A DNA stretch of 64,000 bases from WRGT01 sp942493035 (GCA_942493035.1 OW818666.1:1860001-1924000), one strand, 5' to 3'. Positions 16,634 through 27,149 are shown, counted from the first letter of the stretch. The notes: a model not told the origin generated them from the letters alone. Program-made: numbers and translations.

Positions 16634-19216
16634 ATGGAAGAAAAACTGACTCCAATGATGAAGCAGTACAGCGATATAAAGAGAAAATATCATGAGGAGA
16701 TTCTATTCTTCCGCATGGGCGACTTTTACGAGATGTTTTTCGACGACGCGAAGATAGCTTCACGGATACTGGACATCGCACTCACTGCACGGCAGAACGA
16801 CGTCCCCATGTGCGGAATACCATATCATGCCGCGGAGAGTTATATCGCGCGGCTCATCAAGGCGGGGAAACGTGTCGCTGTATGCGAACAGCTTGAGAGT
16901 GTCCCGTCGGCCGGAAGCAGCATTGTAAAGCGTGATGTAGTACGCGTTATTACACCTGGTACGGTTATAGAATCGAACCTTCTCGGCAGTGATGACAATA
17001 ACTTTCTCTGCTCAATCTACATAACAAAAAAAGAGATGGGGATGGCATTCGTCGATGTTTCCACTGGTGATTTTTTTTATCTGACATCTGACAAAAACAT
17101 GGAGCTTTTCCGCGGGGAGATTGCCAAGTACAGCCCGAAAGAGGCAATCATATATGCCCAGTCATACGAGACAGACACCATATTCACTGAGTTTATTAAA
17201 AGCCGGAACATCCCTGTGCACACACTGAATGAATGGAACTACGAGAAGGAGTACATGACAGAGGTAATCTGCCAGACTCTCTCCACTCATAATCTTGCGG
17301 GACTGGGCATTGAAACTGATACTGAAATTATTACAACAGGGGCAATCCTCCAGTATCTCCGTGATACACACAAAACAGTTTTCGGACATCTGAAGAATCC
17401 CATGAAACTCGCATCACGGGACACAATGATGCTCGATGAAGCGACCATATCCAATCTCGAAATCGTTGAAAATCAACAGGATGGTACGCGTAACAGAACT
17501 CTCTTCTCAGTCCTTAACAATACAAAAACACCTATGGGAAGACGGACACTTGAACGGAACCTTCTCCAGCCTCTTGTGTTAAGAAGTAAAATTGATGAGC
17601 GTCTCAATCTTGTTGACTTCTTCTTCCAGAGGGCAGACCTCGCAGAAGATATAACCACACATCTGAAAGAGATTCTCGACATGGAGCGGATACTATCCCG
17701 TTTTACAATTGGAAAGATACAGCCCCGGAACTTTATTGCAATGAAGCAGTCTATCTTCGCATCGATGAAGATAAAAAAAATAATATACAACTATACAATT
17801 GATAATCCTATGCTTACTGGACTCTATGAAGAGTTGTCCGAACTGTCGGAACTTGGTGATATTATTAACACAATAATTGATGATGACCCTGCACTCTCGC
17901 CTGAACATGGAAGAGTTATTAAACCGGGCTATTTACCTGAGCTTGACAATCTATACGAACTGAAATCTGACGCAAAAAAATGGATACTTAAATTCCAGGA
18001 GGATGAGAAAACCAGACTTGGAATAAATACTCTCCGCGTTAAATACAACAAAATTCTCGGTTACTATATCGAAATCAGTAAAGGACAGTCCGACAGAGCC
18101 CCTAAAGAGTACTTCCGGAAACAGACTCTGGTTGGTGCAGAACGGTATACGACAGAAGAACTTCAGAAGTTCGAATCTGACATACTCGGCGCAGCGGACA
18201 AAATAACAGATATTGAGAAACGTGAAATAGAAAATCTCCGTCTTCAGATAATAGAGAAGAGCCGTGAAATTCAGATGACTGCATCATCAGTGGGTTATCT
18301 CGATTTTATCTGCTCTCTGTCGGTTTCTGCGATTCTTAACAGATTTGTAAAACCGGTAATCAATGATAATAACTATATCTCCATAAAGAACGGACGCCAT
18401 CCTGTAGTGGAAAAATATTACACAAAAGAAGTATTTATTCCAAACGATATTCTTCTCGATGATTCCGGAAATATAATCAATATTATTACCGGACCGAACA
18501 TGTCGGGAAAATCGACATATATCAGAATGTGTGCAATACTTCAACTCATGGCGCAGGTGGGATCTTTTCTTCCGGTAGAGAGTGCGGACCTCTCCATTGC
18601 AGACAGAATTTTCACACGTATCGGTGCTTCCGATAACATCTCCAGAGGTGAATCGACTTTCCTCGTCGAGATGAATGAAACTGCGAACATTCTCAATAAC
18701 GCAACAGAACGCAGTCTTATTATTATGGATGAAGTAGGGAGAGGGACAAGTACATATGACGGACTCTCTATCGCATGGGGAGTTGTAGAGTATATTCTCC
18801 GTTATATAAAAGCTAAAACTCTTTTTGCCACTCACTATCACGAACTGACACAGCTTGGAAATAAAGAAGGTATTGTAAATTACAACGTTCTTGTAAAAGA
18901 GACCATGAGCAGCGTTGAGTTTTTACACAAAGTTGTAACGGGCAGCGCGGATAAGTCATACGGAATACATGTTGCAAAACTTGCAGGATTACCGAAAAAT
19001 ATCATATCCAGAGCTACAAAAATTCTTGAAAAACTAGAAAGCAAAGGCAGCGATAAATCAAAGATAAGCGAGCAGGAGATATCCTCTGAACAGCTTGAAA
19101 TATTCAACGCTTCTAATCATATTATATTACAGATACTTGAAAAAATCGATATTGATAACATTACTCCTGTAGAAGCGATAAATGAGCTGCATAAATTAAA
19201 AAAATTGATAGACTGA
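16634..19216 (+). CDS. mutS: DNA mismatch repair protein MutS
   Basis: 860 residues, full length. The N-terminal mismatch-reading motif GDFYEMF holds the Phe-x-Glu wedge. The ATPase has Walker A TGPNMSGKSTY, Walker B IIMDEVGRGTS and the FATHYHEL switch histidine. The C-terminal ~50 residues form the usual dimer/tetramer tail (NITPVEAINELHKLKK). It recognises mismatches and recruits MutL, which is not in the window. The ATG directly follows the stop of the SPOR-protein gene, so it is the fourth gene of the purB run. Confidence 0.97.
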   Translation: MEEKLTPMMKQYSDIKRKYHEEILFFRMGDFYEMFFDDAKIASRILDIALTARQNDVPMCGIPYHAAESYIARLIKAGKRVAVCEQLESVPSAGSSIVKRDVVRVITPGTVIESNLLGSDDNNFLCSIYITKKEMGMAFVDVSTGDFFYLTSDKNMELFRGEIAKYSPKEAIIYAQSYETDTIFTEFIKSRNIPVHTLNEWNYEKEYMTEVICQTLSTHNLAGLGIETDTEIITTGAILQYLRDTHKTVFGHLKNPMKLASRDTMMLDEATISNLEIVENQQDGTRNRTLFSVLNNTKTPMGRRTLERNLLQPLVLRSKIDERLNLVDFFFQRADLAEDITTHLKEILDMERILSRFTIGKIQPRNFIAMKQSIFASMKIKKIIYNYTIDNPMLTGLYEELSELSELGDIINTIIDDDPALSPEHGRVIKPGYLPELDNLYELKSDAKKWILKFQEDEKTRLGINTLRVKYNKILGYYIEISKGQSDRAPKEYFRKQTLVGAERYTTEELQKFESDILGAADKITDIEKREIENLRLQIIEKSREIQMTASSVGYLDFICSLSVSAILNRFVKPVINDNNYISIKNGRHPVVEKYYTKEVFIPNDILLDDSGNIINIITGPNMSGKSTYIRMCAILQLMAQVGSFLPVESADLSIADRIFTRIGASDNISRGESTFLVEMNETANILNNATERSLIIMDEVGRGTSTYDGLSIAWGVVEYILRYIKAKTLFATHYHELTQLGNKEGIVNYNVLVKETMSSVEFLHKVVTGSADKSYGIHVAKLAGLPKNIISRATKILEKLESKGSDKSKISEQEISSEQLEIFNASNHIILQILEKIDIDNITPVEAINELHKLKKLID

Positions 19217-19309
19217 AAGATAAGAATGATTTAATATAAATAAATTTTCATGCAATTTTGACAGAAAATATCCGAAATTAAGAAGTAATGAAGTATTATA
19301 TTTGTAACT

Positions 19310-19395
19310 GCTCAAAACCGGCAGGAATAAATCTCTCCGCCGCGCCTTCGGCGCGGCGGAGATAAAATGCCGCCAATTTTTGTGTAATTACTTAT
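19310..19395. repeat. GC-rich hairpin element (family B)
   Basis: A 13-bp stem at 19334-19346/19350-19362 (CTCCGCCGCGCC arm, TTC loop) in AT-rich flanks. The flanks GCTCAAAACCGG on the left and AAAATGCCGCCAATTTTT...TTACTTA on the right recur around similar stems elsewhere (near 29020, 47060, 51625, 60680), so this is a dispersed element. It could also end transcription after mutS, though no clean T-run follows the stem. Confidence 0.82.
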
Positions 19396-19431
19396 ATTTC
19401 CATTGTATTATATATCCGTTAACGAGGAATA

Positions 19432-20652
19432 ATGTCAGCTACCCAGTTTAAGATTGAAAACTACATTGCAGGCTCCTTTATCATGGTCGAAGGGAAGAAG
19501 AATGAGACCAACTTCTATATTATAAGAAGCGGTAAAGTAAAGGTTTCCAAGGATAATCCAGTCCTCTCTGAAGAACCATATACAATCATTGGTCCAGGGG
19601 ATTTTTTCGGTGTAGTTTCATGTATGAGCGGTCATTCCAGACAGGAATCTGCAGTGGCACTTGAAAATACATCTCTCATATGTGTTGAAAAGGATATGTT
19701 CGGATTGCTGATCCAGAAAAATCCGGCCGTTGCAATGAAAATAATACGTTTTTTCAGCCGTAAACTGAGACAGTTCGACCACGCTATTACAAGTCTTACA
19801 CTTAAAACATCAGGTGAAGAGGATCCGGAACATCTTTTCAACATTGGTGAATACTATCTGAAGAAAAGAGCTATCAATCACGCTATCTATTCATATCAGC
19901 GCTATATACAGTATTGTCCAAACGGCTCATATAGAGACAAATCACTCGAAAGGCTTAAAACTCTTAAAGCTCCATTTAAAACTCCGGATATGCCGTATAT
20001 GAAGGGGATGAACAGAAAGTATCCTGACAACACAATGCTCTTCTCCGAAGCTGAACCTGGTGACGAACTTTTCATCATTCAGGACGGGAAAGTAAAAATT
20101 ACAAAAATCATGGATGAGGAGATACTTCTGGCAGTTCTTAAAACAGGGGATATTTTCGGAGAGATGGCTCTCCTTGACAATAAGCCCAGAAGTGCATCGG
20201 CAATATCCTATGGAGATGTTACAGTACTTGCTATCAATAAGTCAAACTTCGAGGGGATGGTACAGGCTCAGCCTCAGCTTGCCACAAGACTTATTCAGCT
20301 CCTTGGAGAAAGGATGTGGACGGCGTACAGACAGCTTGAAAATCTCATGATTAGAAATCCTCTTGGAAGAATATACGACACACTTCTTATACAGATTGAA
20401 AAACAGAAAATTACGATTGAACCGAAAAAGCCCCACAACTTCGAGTTCGGATCGAAAGAGCTTATAAATATGGTTGGACTATCATCTCGCGAAGGTGAAG
20501 ATTTAATCGTACAGCTCCTTGAAGATAAAAATATAAATCTCACCGGCGGAAAGATAATGAGTTCAGACTTGAACGAACTTGAAAAAACAGTTATGTTTTA
20601 CAAAAAACAGACTGCACTTGAACGGCAGAGAGAAGCGAATAAAAACAAATGA
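19432..20652 (+). CDS. Protein with two cyclic-nucleotide-binding domains around a TPR-like linker
   Basis: 406 residues. cNMP domain 1 is residues ~8-115 and domain 2 ~185-295; between them a TPR-like pair (PEHLFNIGEYYLKKRAINHAIYSYQRYI). Domain 2 keeps the phosphate cassette FGEMALLDNKPRSASA and probably binds cAMP or cGMP. Domain 1 has FGVVSCMSGHSRQESA, lacking the Glu, and may not. The C-terminal ~110 residues resemble the Crp dimer helix and a winged helix (ELINMVGLSSREGEDLIVQL), but a DNA-recognition helix is not convincing. It overlaps the next gene by four bases. Confidence 0.78.
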   Translation: MSATQFKIENYIAGSFIMVEGKKNETNFYIIRSGKVKVSKDNPVLSEEPYTIIGPGDFFGVVSCMSGHSRQESAVALENTSLICVEKDMFGLLIQKNPAVAMKIIRFFSRKLRQFDHAITSLTLKTSGEEDPEHLFNIGEYYLKKRAINHAIYSYQRYIQYCPNGSYRDKSLERLKTLKAPFKTPDMPYMKGMNRKYPDNTMLFSEAEPGDELFIIQDGKVKITKIMDEEILLAVLKTGDIFGEMALLDNKPRSASAISYGDVTVLAINKSNFEGMVQAQPQLATRLIQLLGERMWTAYRQLENLMIRNPLGRIYDTLLIQIEKQKITIEPKKPHNFEFGSKELINMVGLSSREGEDLIVQLLEDKNINLTGGKIMSSDLNELEKTVMFYKKQTALERQREANKNK

Positions 20653-22748
20653 TGATCAAAAAAATTACCCGGTTAACCAAAGTTGCAATTATCTCAACAA
20701 TTGTTATCGTTACTTCACTGGCAGTTACCGTCAGCCTTATATATTATTTTTATCCTGAAGAATCTGTTAAACAGATTATCAAAAGCAGAACAGAGATTCT
20801 CCTTGATAGGAAAATTGAGATAGGTTCACTCCATTACAGTCCTAAAGGTATTGTCATTAATAATGTAATTATATACGACAAAGCGGATAATACTTCACAA
20901 CCGGTATTGATAAAATCTGATGAAGTTGTTATTACATTTTCTCTCCTTTCTATTATCAACAGGGATTTTAAACTTAAAACTATTTATTTCAGAGGACTTG
21001 AGATAAATTGTGTTTTTAATGCAGATGGAAAAAGTAATATTGAGCAGCTGGTATCTGAAGTTAAACAGAAAACAGGAAGCACCAGTGGTGAAAACAGTAT
21101 TCAGCTCTCTGAAGTTATACTGAATGAATGTAAAATTAGAATAATAAATCCGCCTGTTTTAGTTAAACCGCTTGAGGGGGAATATTATTTTACAAGTACA
21201 ATCCGTTTTTATGACAACAGCACTTTTTCGATTATTGACACAAAAGTAATACTCCCGCAGAAGAGAGGGATACTCTACCCTGAACTCGAAGTTGCAACTG
21301 TTGATAAGTTCATTGCCAAAGGGAGAGTTAAACTTGAAAATGCTTCACTTCTCTGGGTTTACAAATTTGCAGATAGTGACCCGAAACTCCCATTTGATAT
21401 TATAAACGGACAGGTTAATGATCTTGAAATTACAGAAAATGATGTAAAAGGTTATGCCAAAGCTACTTCAACTTTAAAAAATTCAAAAAACATTTTATCC
21501 GCTGATGGATACTGCACTGTTAATATAAACAATAGAACAGTTTTATTAAAAGATATTAAAGGTAAAATAAACTCCTCATATGTTAATGTCGATGATATGC
21601 TGATCTCCACAAGACAGGAAGAGATACAAAGATTCAGCTTTACAAACATCTCTTTTCAGATGAATGATCTCCGGTCACTCCTCGAACCTCTTCCATCCGG
21701 ACTTTTTGGATCGGTAAAAGGGGTTCTTTCGTTTGACGGGAAATTCTATAGCGGCAGAATCGAAGGATCAGGTATAGGATTTAAAAATACAACAGAGCTT
21801 TTCAGCGATCTGAATACAACAATAGAAATAAATAAAAACATTGTAAGAAAAGAGGATATACCAGTAAAAATTTTCGGAAGCAGTTCTACCGTTTCACTTG
21901 CAACCACAGATAATAAATTTAAAAACTTTTATATATCCATCAATGCTGAAAAGATAAATATAAACGATATTCATTTTGATGAGAAGTTCCAATCCAGCGG
22001 AAAGTCTGATATTCCGGTTAACATAACAGGAAAAATCAGTGTGTCGGAACTTGTTTACGACGATTTAACATTTAAGAATACCAGAGCTAATATATCAGCA
22101 TCAGGGAATACTATAAAGATTAACAATGCAGGAACTTCAATTTTAAGCGGTACCATTTCCGGGACAGGAACAATTGATCTTGCCGGATCTACACCGGCAG
22201 TTCAAACATCTCTAAGATTCAGCAATATTAAAATTCATGACTTTAAATTTAAGAATGAAAATCTTAACAAGCGGTTATTCGGATTTGCAGAAGGTTCTGC
22301 TAATCTCGATCTTCAGCTTAAATCAAATGCTGCAGAAACGATAAAAGGTAATGCCGTATTTACAGTAACAAAAGGAAAAGTTGTAAACACCGGAGTTCAG
22401 GATGGTTTGATTGTTTTTCTTTCAGAATTAAGATATAAGCTGAAGGACCTTGAATTTAATAAAATATACGGCAACCTCAGCATTGAGGGTAATAATTTCA
22501 ATATTAACTCTTTCATTTTTAATTCAGAAGATGTAAGACTTACCATGAGCGGCCAGATTGATAAAGAGATGAGTGCAAAGAATATGAATATGAAGCTTGA
22601 GTTCAACAATCATTTCATCAAGGATGTGCCCCGTCCGGCAATAGCAGTATTTAATAAATACCTGAGCGGAAAATGGTACGTTATACCATTTTCACTCAAC
22701 GGCAATATTACAGAAAGTAAAAACATGAAAATGCTGGATAATAATTAA
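20649..22748 (+). CDS. AsmA/DUF748-like envelope protein
   Basis: 699 residues. One N-terminal membrane anchor (residues ~12-35) is followed by a long beta-rich region. The opening KIEIGSLHYSPKGIVINNVIIYD and later FKLKTIYFRGLEINCVFNADGKSNIEQL are typical of AsmA-like proteins, which form periplasmic lipid-transport bridges or help outer-membrane assembly. The C-terminal part (GNAVFTVTKGKV...LRYKLKDLEFNKIYGNLSIE) is the AsmA_2-like repeat. Its ATG overlaps the stop of the cNMP-protein gene, so the two are coupled. It converges on leuD with a four-base overlap. Confidence 0.8.
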   Translation: MMIKKITRLTKVAIISTIVIVTSLAVTVSLIYYFYPEESVKQIIKSRTEILLDRKIEIGSLHYSPKGIVINNVIIYDKADNTSQPVLIKSDEVVITFSLLSIINRDFKLKTIYFRGLEINCVFNADGKSNIEQLVSEVKQKTGSTSGENSIQLSEVILNECKIRIINPPVLVKPLEGEYYFTSTIRFYDNSTFSIIDTKVILPQKRGILYPELEVATVDKFIAKGRVKLENASLLWVYKFADSDPKLPFDIINGQVNDLEITENDVKGYAKATSTLKNSKNILSADGYCTVNINNRTVLLKDIKGKINSSYVNVDDMLISTRQEEIQRFSFTNISFQMNDLRSLLEPLPSGLFGSVKGVLSFDGKFYSGRIEGSGIGFKNTTELFSDLNTTIEINKNIVRKEDIPVKIFGSSSTVSLATTDNKFKNFYISINAEKININDIHFDEKFQSSGKSDIPVNITGKISVSELVYDDLTFKNTRANISASGNTIKINNAGTSILSGTISGTGTIDLAGSTPAVQTSLRFSNIKIHDFKFKNENLNKRLFGFAEGSANLDLQLKSNAAETIKGNAVFTVTKGKVVNTGVQDGLIVFLSELRYKLKDLEFNKIYGNLSIEGNNFNINSFIFNSEDVRLTMSGQIDKEMSAKNMNMKLEFNNHFIKDVPRPAIAVFNKYLSGKWYVIPFSLNGNITESKNMKMLDNN

Positions 22749-23269
22749 TAACGTGAATCTGCAAAATCGACCCATCCGCCTGCTTTAACAAGCTCTTTAT
22801 CAAATCCTGAAATAGTAAAATCAACTGTTTCACTTAGTGAACCCGATGTGAAAACAAATTTACTGTTTTCAAAATCAGTCTTAATAAATGTTTCTTTACC
22901 TGCAAACTTACTAAACAGCATATCTATTGCTGCAGCGGGAAGTTCCACTGCCATCATACCGCAGTTATACATATTCTGTCTGAAAATTCTGGCAAAATCC
23001 ACAGCTATTACAAGGTTGATATCATTCACTTCAAGAGCCCATGGCGCATGTTCCCGTGAGGAGCCGCATCCGAAATTACCTCTCGTAACAACTACATTGG
23101 CATCTTCGATGTCAGTCTTCTGATCGAATTTTTCAAGCTTCAGATCTTCAAGAAGATAGGGCTTGAGAGCTTCTTTAGAATTTTCAGTCAGATACTTTGC
23201 GGGAATAATCTCATCAGTATTGATATCCGATCTATCAAGAAAGAGTACTTTACCATCAAAACTTTTCAT
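22745..23269 (-). CDS. leuD: 3-isopropylmalate dehydratase-type small subunit
   Basis: 174 residues from the ATG at 23269, which follows AGGGTGGA and lies 13 bases after the leuC-like stop; the frame opens earlier at 23326 inside that gene. The swivel-domain motif RGNFGCGSSREHAPWAL is present, and the small-subunit loop (DINTDEIIPAKYLT) is of the aconitase/isopropylmalate-isomerase type. Together with the large subunit it moves a hydroxyl between carbons of a 2- or 3-substituted malate. No leuA or leuB lies nearby, so the substrate (isopropylmalate, homoaconitate or dimethylmalate) is not settled. Confidence 0.87.
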   Translation of the reverse strand: MKSFDGKVLFLDRSDINTDEIIPAKYLTENSKEALKPYLLEDLKLEKFDQKTDIEDANVVVTRGNFGCGSSREHAPWALEVNDINLVIAVDFARIFRQNMYNCGMMAVELPAAAIDMLFSKFAGKETFIKTDFENSKFVFTSGSLSETVDFTISGFDKELVKAGGWVDFADSRY

Positions 23270-23282
23270 ATATCCATCCACC

Positions 23283-24572
23283 CTATTTCTCTTTGTATAA
23301 TTCTGAATTAACAATCTTACCCTCAACAGCAGTAGCAGCAGCAGTTGCCGGGCTCATTAGATGTACAGTTCCGCCCTTCCCCATACGTCCGTTAAAATTT
23401 CTATTTGTAGTAGAGGCGCAGACTTCACCCGGAGCAAGAACTCCATTACTCATACCGAGACAGGCACCGCATGTAGGATTGGTAACACAGAATCCCGCAT
23501 CCATGAAAATATCGATGATCCCCTCTTCCATTGCCATTTTAAAAATCTTCGGTGTTGCCGGAGAGACAATCCCTCTTACATTTTCACTTATCTTTTTACC
23601 TTTCAAAATAGATGAAGCTATACGAAGATCCTCAATCCGTCCGTTTGTACATGATCCGATATAAATCTGATCAACAGAAGTTCCAGTCATCTCTCTTACA
23701 GGTTTAACTTCATCGGGCTTATATCCGTATGTAACCATCGGTTCAAGAGAATTAACATCTATATCGATAATGCTGTCGAAAACTGCATCGGCATCAGAAA
23801 TCCATTTCCGGTAATCGGCAAGCGCATCATCTCTTGTTTTGTAATCATTTTTAATATGTTCCCATAGATAGTCAACAGTTGTCATATCGGGATAGCAGAC
23901 ACCGCTTGTTCCGCCCGCTTCTATTGCCATATTACAGAGAGTCATTCTCGACTCCATTGTCATTGCATCAACAACAGGACCTGTAAACTCCATAATTTTA
24001 TTAGTAGCACCGTTCACTCCGATCTTCCCGATTATAAAAAGAATAAGATCTTTCGCATAAACTCCGTCTTTCAGTTTACCTGTAAGATTGAACTTTATGG
24101 TATCGGGCTTTTTGAATGTGCATACACCTTTCAGCATCCCCACCTCAAGATCCGTTGTACCTACACCTGCAGCAAAAGCGCCGAAAGCACCGTGTGTACA
24201 TGTATGCGAATCGCCCATGATTATGGTATAGCCGGGCCGGGTGAAACCCTTCTCAGGGAAGATTGCATGGCAAACGCCGTTATTTCCCACATCAAAAAAA
24301 TCGGTAATTTTATTACGTTTAGCCCAGTCTCTTAAAGTCTTTGCCTGAATTGCAGTTTTAGTATCTTTCGATGGGGTAACATGATCGATTACCACTTTAA
24401 TCTTAGACGGATCAAAAACTCTGTCTTTCCCGCGTGCTGCAAGGTCATTGATGGCTATCGGAGTTGTAATCTCATGGCAGAATACAGCGTCAAGACTAAG
24501 TACACTTATCCCTCCGGAAAGATCATCAACTTTGTGAGCTTCAAAAATTTTTTCAGTAATGGTTTTCCCCAT
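23283..24572 (-). CDS. leuC: 3-isopropylmalate dehydratase-type large subunit
   Basis: 429 residues of the aconitase superfamily in its two-subunit form. Cluster cysteines lie in IYIGSCTNGRIEDLR and in CVTNPTCGACLGMSNG (CxxC). The motif GDSHTCTHGAFGAFA and a C-terminal TTNRNFNGRMG are present. The ~430-residue size fits the short LeuC/homoaconitase branch found in archaea, clostridia and other anaerobes rather than the ~470-residue proteobacterial LeuC. It is cotranscribed with the small subunit. A family A repeat lies just upstream at 24617-24628. Confidence 0.88.
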   Translation of the reverse strand: MGKTITEKIFEAHKVDDLSGGISVLSLDAVFCHEITTPIAINDLAARGKDRVFDPSKIKVVIDHVTPSKDTKTAIQAKTLRDWAKRNKITDFFDVGNNGVCHAIFPEKGFTRPGYTIIMGDSHTCTHGAFGAFAAGVGTTDLEVGMLKGVCTFKKPDTIKFNLTGKLKDGVYAKDLILFIIGKIGVNGATNKIMEFTGPVVDAMTMESRMTLCNMAIEAGGTSGVCYPDMTTVDYLWEHIKNDYKTRDDALADYRKWISDADAVFDSIIDIDVNSLEPMVTYGYKPDEVKPVREMTGTSVDQIYIGSCTNGRIEDLRIASSILKGKKISENVRGIVSPATPKIFKMAMEEGIIDIFMDAGFCVTNPTCGACLGMSNGVLAPGEVCASTTNRNFNGRMGKGGTVHLMSPATAAATAVEGKIVNSELYKEK

Positions 24573-24616
24573 ATATCTATCCTCGTGGTTATTTTCTGTG
24601 GAATTTTTTTAAATCA

Positions 24617-24628
24617 GGCTCTGACCCT
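24617..24628. repeat. Single family A repeat
   Basis: GGCTCTGACCCT, one mismatch, in the short gap between the leuC-like start codon and the clpC stop. Confidence 0.8.
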
Positions 24629-24668
24629 CAGCAGCATTAAAAACAGATAGTTTTACACACTTCAAAAA

Positions 24669-27149
24669 TCAAGCTTTTTCTGATTTTACGGCAATGATAT
24701 CTTCATTCTCGTCAATTAATTCATCGGCATCTTCTTTCTTGTGAAGAGAGAGTGATATTTCACCTTTTTTCATTGAAAACCGGATTGATGCGCCATCGGT
24801 TATTTTCTCTTTGAGAATCCTTTCCGCCACACGGTCTTCAATTTCACGCTGTATTACTCTTCTTAAATTTCTGGCACCGGTTTTCGGATCAAATCCTTTA
24901 TCAATGAGATATTTTTTTACAGGTTTTAAAACTTTAAGTTCAATTCCGCTTCTTTCAAGTTTTTCACCAACCTTATCCAGCATAATTTCGACTATATCTG
25001 TCAGATGTTCAATCTGAAGCTTATTAAATACAACTATCTCGTCTACCCTGTTTAAAAATTCAGGTGAAAAACTTTTTTTCAGAACAGAATCAGTTCTGTC
25101 ACTGTTAAAGTTCCCGCCTGAAACTTTGTTAAAACCGAGTGAACCGGTTCTGTCCATATCATTGTTGCCGATATTCGAAGTCATAATTATTACAGTATCT
25201 CTGAAACTGACTGTAATTCCTGACGAATCAGTCAGCTCACCCTCATCAAGCACTTGAAGGAGTATGTTGAAAATATCAGGATGCGCTTTTTCAATTTCAT
25301 CGAGAAGCACAACAGAGTAAGGCTTTCTCTTTACCTTTTCAGTAAGCTGGCCCCCCTCTTCGTAACCGATATACCCTGGAGGTGATCCGATCAGTCTTGA
25401 TACAGAATGTTTCTCCATAAATTCAGACATATCGAGTCTTATAATACTCTTCTCGTCTCCGAAAAGAAATTCAGCGAGAGCTCTGCCGAGTTCAGTTTTA
25501 CCGACTCCGGTAGGTCCGAGGAAGATGAATGATCCGTTAGGTCTGTCCTCTCCTCCCAGTCCGATCCTTGATCTTCTGATGGACCGGCTTACGATGTCAA
25601 TTGCCGCGGTTTGACCTATTACACGCTTAGTAAGAAACTCCTCCATTCGAAGCAGTTTGTCCGACTCATCCTCTTCCAGATCTTCAACAGGAATTCCAGT
25701 CATTTCGGCAACTACTTTTGCAATGAGAGAAGGTTTAACAAGCACCTCGTATTTATTTGCCCTGTTAAGCCACTCGGCGGTTACCGACTCGACTTTCTCT
25801 TTTTTCTCGGCAATAATATCTCTGATCCGTGCAGCCTGCTCGTACTCCTGAGCCTGAACCAGTTCAATTTTATTTTCATTTAATCTGCCAATTTCACTTT
25901 CAAGCTCGGCAATCTCTGCAGGTTTTTCAAGATTTTCAAACCTCGCCATTGCGCCGGCTTCATCGAGCAGATCAATTGCCTTATCAGGGAAAAATCTATC
26001 GTTTATATATCTGTCTGAAAGATATACAGCCTCTTCAAGAGCCTCTTCGGAAAAAATAACCTTATGGTACTTCTCATAACTCTCCTTGAGACCTTTGAGT
26101 ATATTGAGAGTCTCCTCCATATCAGGTTCATCGATGATTATATTCTGGAAACGTCGCACAAGGGCGCTGTCTTTTTCTATATACATTTTGTATTCAGTAA
26201 GAGTTGTAGCTCCGATACACTGAAGTTCACCACGTGCAAGAGCAGGCTTTAATATGTTTGCGGCATCAATCGCACCCTCTGCTGCACCGGCTCCGGTGAT
26301 TGCATGAATTTCATCAATGAATATTATCAGTTTTTCTCTCTTCGAAATTTCTGCTACGAGTTTTTTTAAACGCTCTTCAAACTCACCGCGGTATTTTGTA
26401 CCAGCGACTATGGCAGAAAGATCAAGTGTAAGGAGTTTATAATCATAAAGACTTTCAGGAACGTCTTTATTTATAATTTTCTGGGCAAGCCCTTCAACAA
26501 TTGCAGTTTTACCAACACCAGCTTCGCCGATAAGTATCGGATTATTTTTTCTTTTCCTGGAAAGGATTCTTATTACTCTTGAAATCTCTGAATCTCTACC
26601 TATTACAGGATCGAGCAGGCCCGCTGCTGCCTGAGCGGTAATGTCGGTTGCAAACTCTTCGAGAGGTGAAACTTTAGCCTCGTTCTTTACCGGCATAGTT
26701 TTTGGAACAGATCTGATCCCTAGTACCCTGAGAATTTCATCTTTAACGACATCGTATGTAATTCCCCCCTTTTCAAGCTCGGTCAATCCGCCGCACGAAC
26801 CGTCTTTAAAAATTGCCAGAAGTATATGCTCTGTTCCGATATATGAATTTTTTAAATTCTTAGCCTCTTCACGGGACTGTTCAATGATATTCTTAAATCC
26901 CTGATTAACCGGAATTTTTCCGGGATTTATCGGATTCATCGATGGTTTAAGATTTCTCTCCAGAAGTCCAATAACCTTTTCAAAGTTAACCCCAAGATTT
27001 TTAAGAATTCTGGAAGCAACGGAGTCATCATCTTTCAGAAGCGAGATCATTATATGTTCCGGACCCAGGACTTCAGAATTCATTCTCTTCCCCTCGGTTT
27101 GAGAGGATAATTCAATTATCTTTTTTGATTTTTTAGTAAACTCAAACAT
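24669..27149 (-). CDS. clpC: ATP-dependent Clp protease ATPase subunit ClpC
   Basis: 826 residues of the HSP100/ClpC type. The double Clp_N repeat is residues ~1-145, AAA1 has Walker A GEAGVGKTAIVEG, the middle domain carries a UVR-like coiled coil (AQEYEQAARIRDIIAEKKEK), and AAA2 has GPTGVGKTELGRAL. It unfolds substrates for ClpP. The upstream ATG at 27155 directly abuts the GGAG; the ATG at 27149 has six-base spacing and gives the usual MFEF start. It overlaps the end of mcsB by eight bases, completing the mcsA-mcsB-clpC stress operon. No ctsR is present. Confidence 0.95.
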   Translation of the reverse strand: MFEFTKKSKKIIELSSQTEGKRMNSEVLGPEHIMISLLKDDDSVASRILKNLGVNFEKVIGLLERNLKPSMNPINPGKIPVNQGFKNIIEQSREEAKNLKNSYIGTEHILLAIFKDGSCGGLTELEKGGITYDVVKDEILRVLGIRSVPKTMPVKNEAKVSPLEEFATDITAQAAAGLLDPVIGRDSEISRVIRILSRKRKNNPILIGEAGVGKTAIVEGLAQKIINKDVPESLYDYKLLTLDLSAIVAGTKYRGEFEERLKKLVAEISKREKLIIFIDEIHAITGAGAAEGAIDAANILKPALARGELQCIGATTLTEYKMYIEKDSALVRRFQNIIIDEPDMEETLNILKGLKESYEKYHKVIFSEEALEEAVYLSDRYINDRFFPDKAIDLLDEAGAMARFENLEKPAEIAELESEIGRLNENKIELVQAQEYEQAARIRDIIAEKKEKVESVTAEWLNRANKYEVLVKPSLIAKVVAEMTGIPVEDLEEDESDKLLRMEEFLTKRVIGQTAAIDIVSRSIRRSRIGLGGEDRPNGSFIFLGPTGVGKTELGRALAEFLFGDEKSIIRLDMSEFMEKHSVSRLIGSPPGYIGYEEGGQLTEKVKRKPYSVVLLDEIEKAHPDIFNILLQVLDEGELTDSSGITVSFRDTVIIMTSNIGNNDMDRTGSLGFNKVSGGNFNSDRTDSVLKKSFSPEFLNRVDEIVVFNKLQIEHLTDIVEIMLDKVGEKLERSGIELKVLKPVKKYLIDKGFDPKTGARNLRRVIQREIEDRVAERILKEKITDGASIRFSMKKGEISLSLHKKEDADELIDENEDIIAVKSEKA

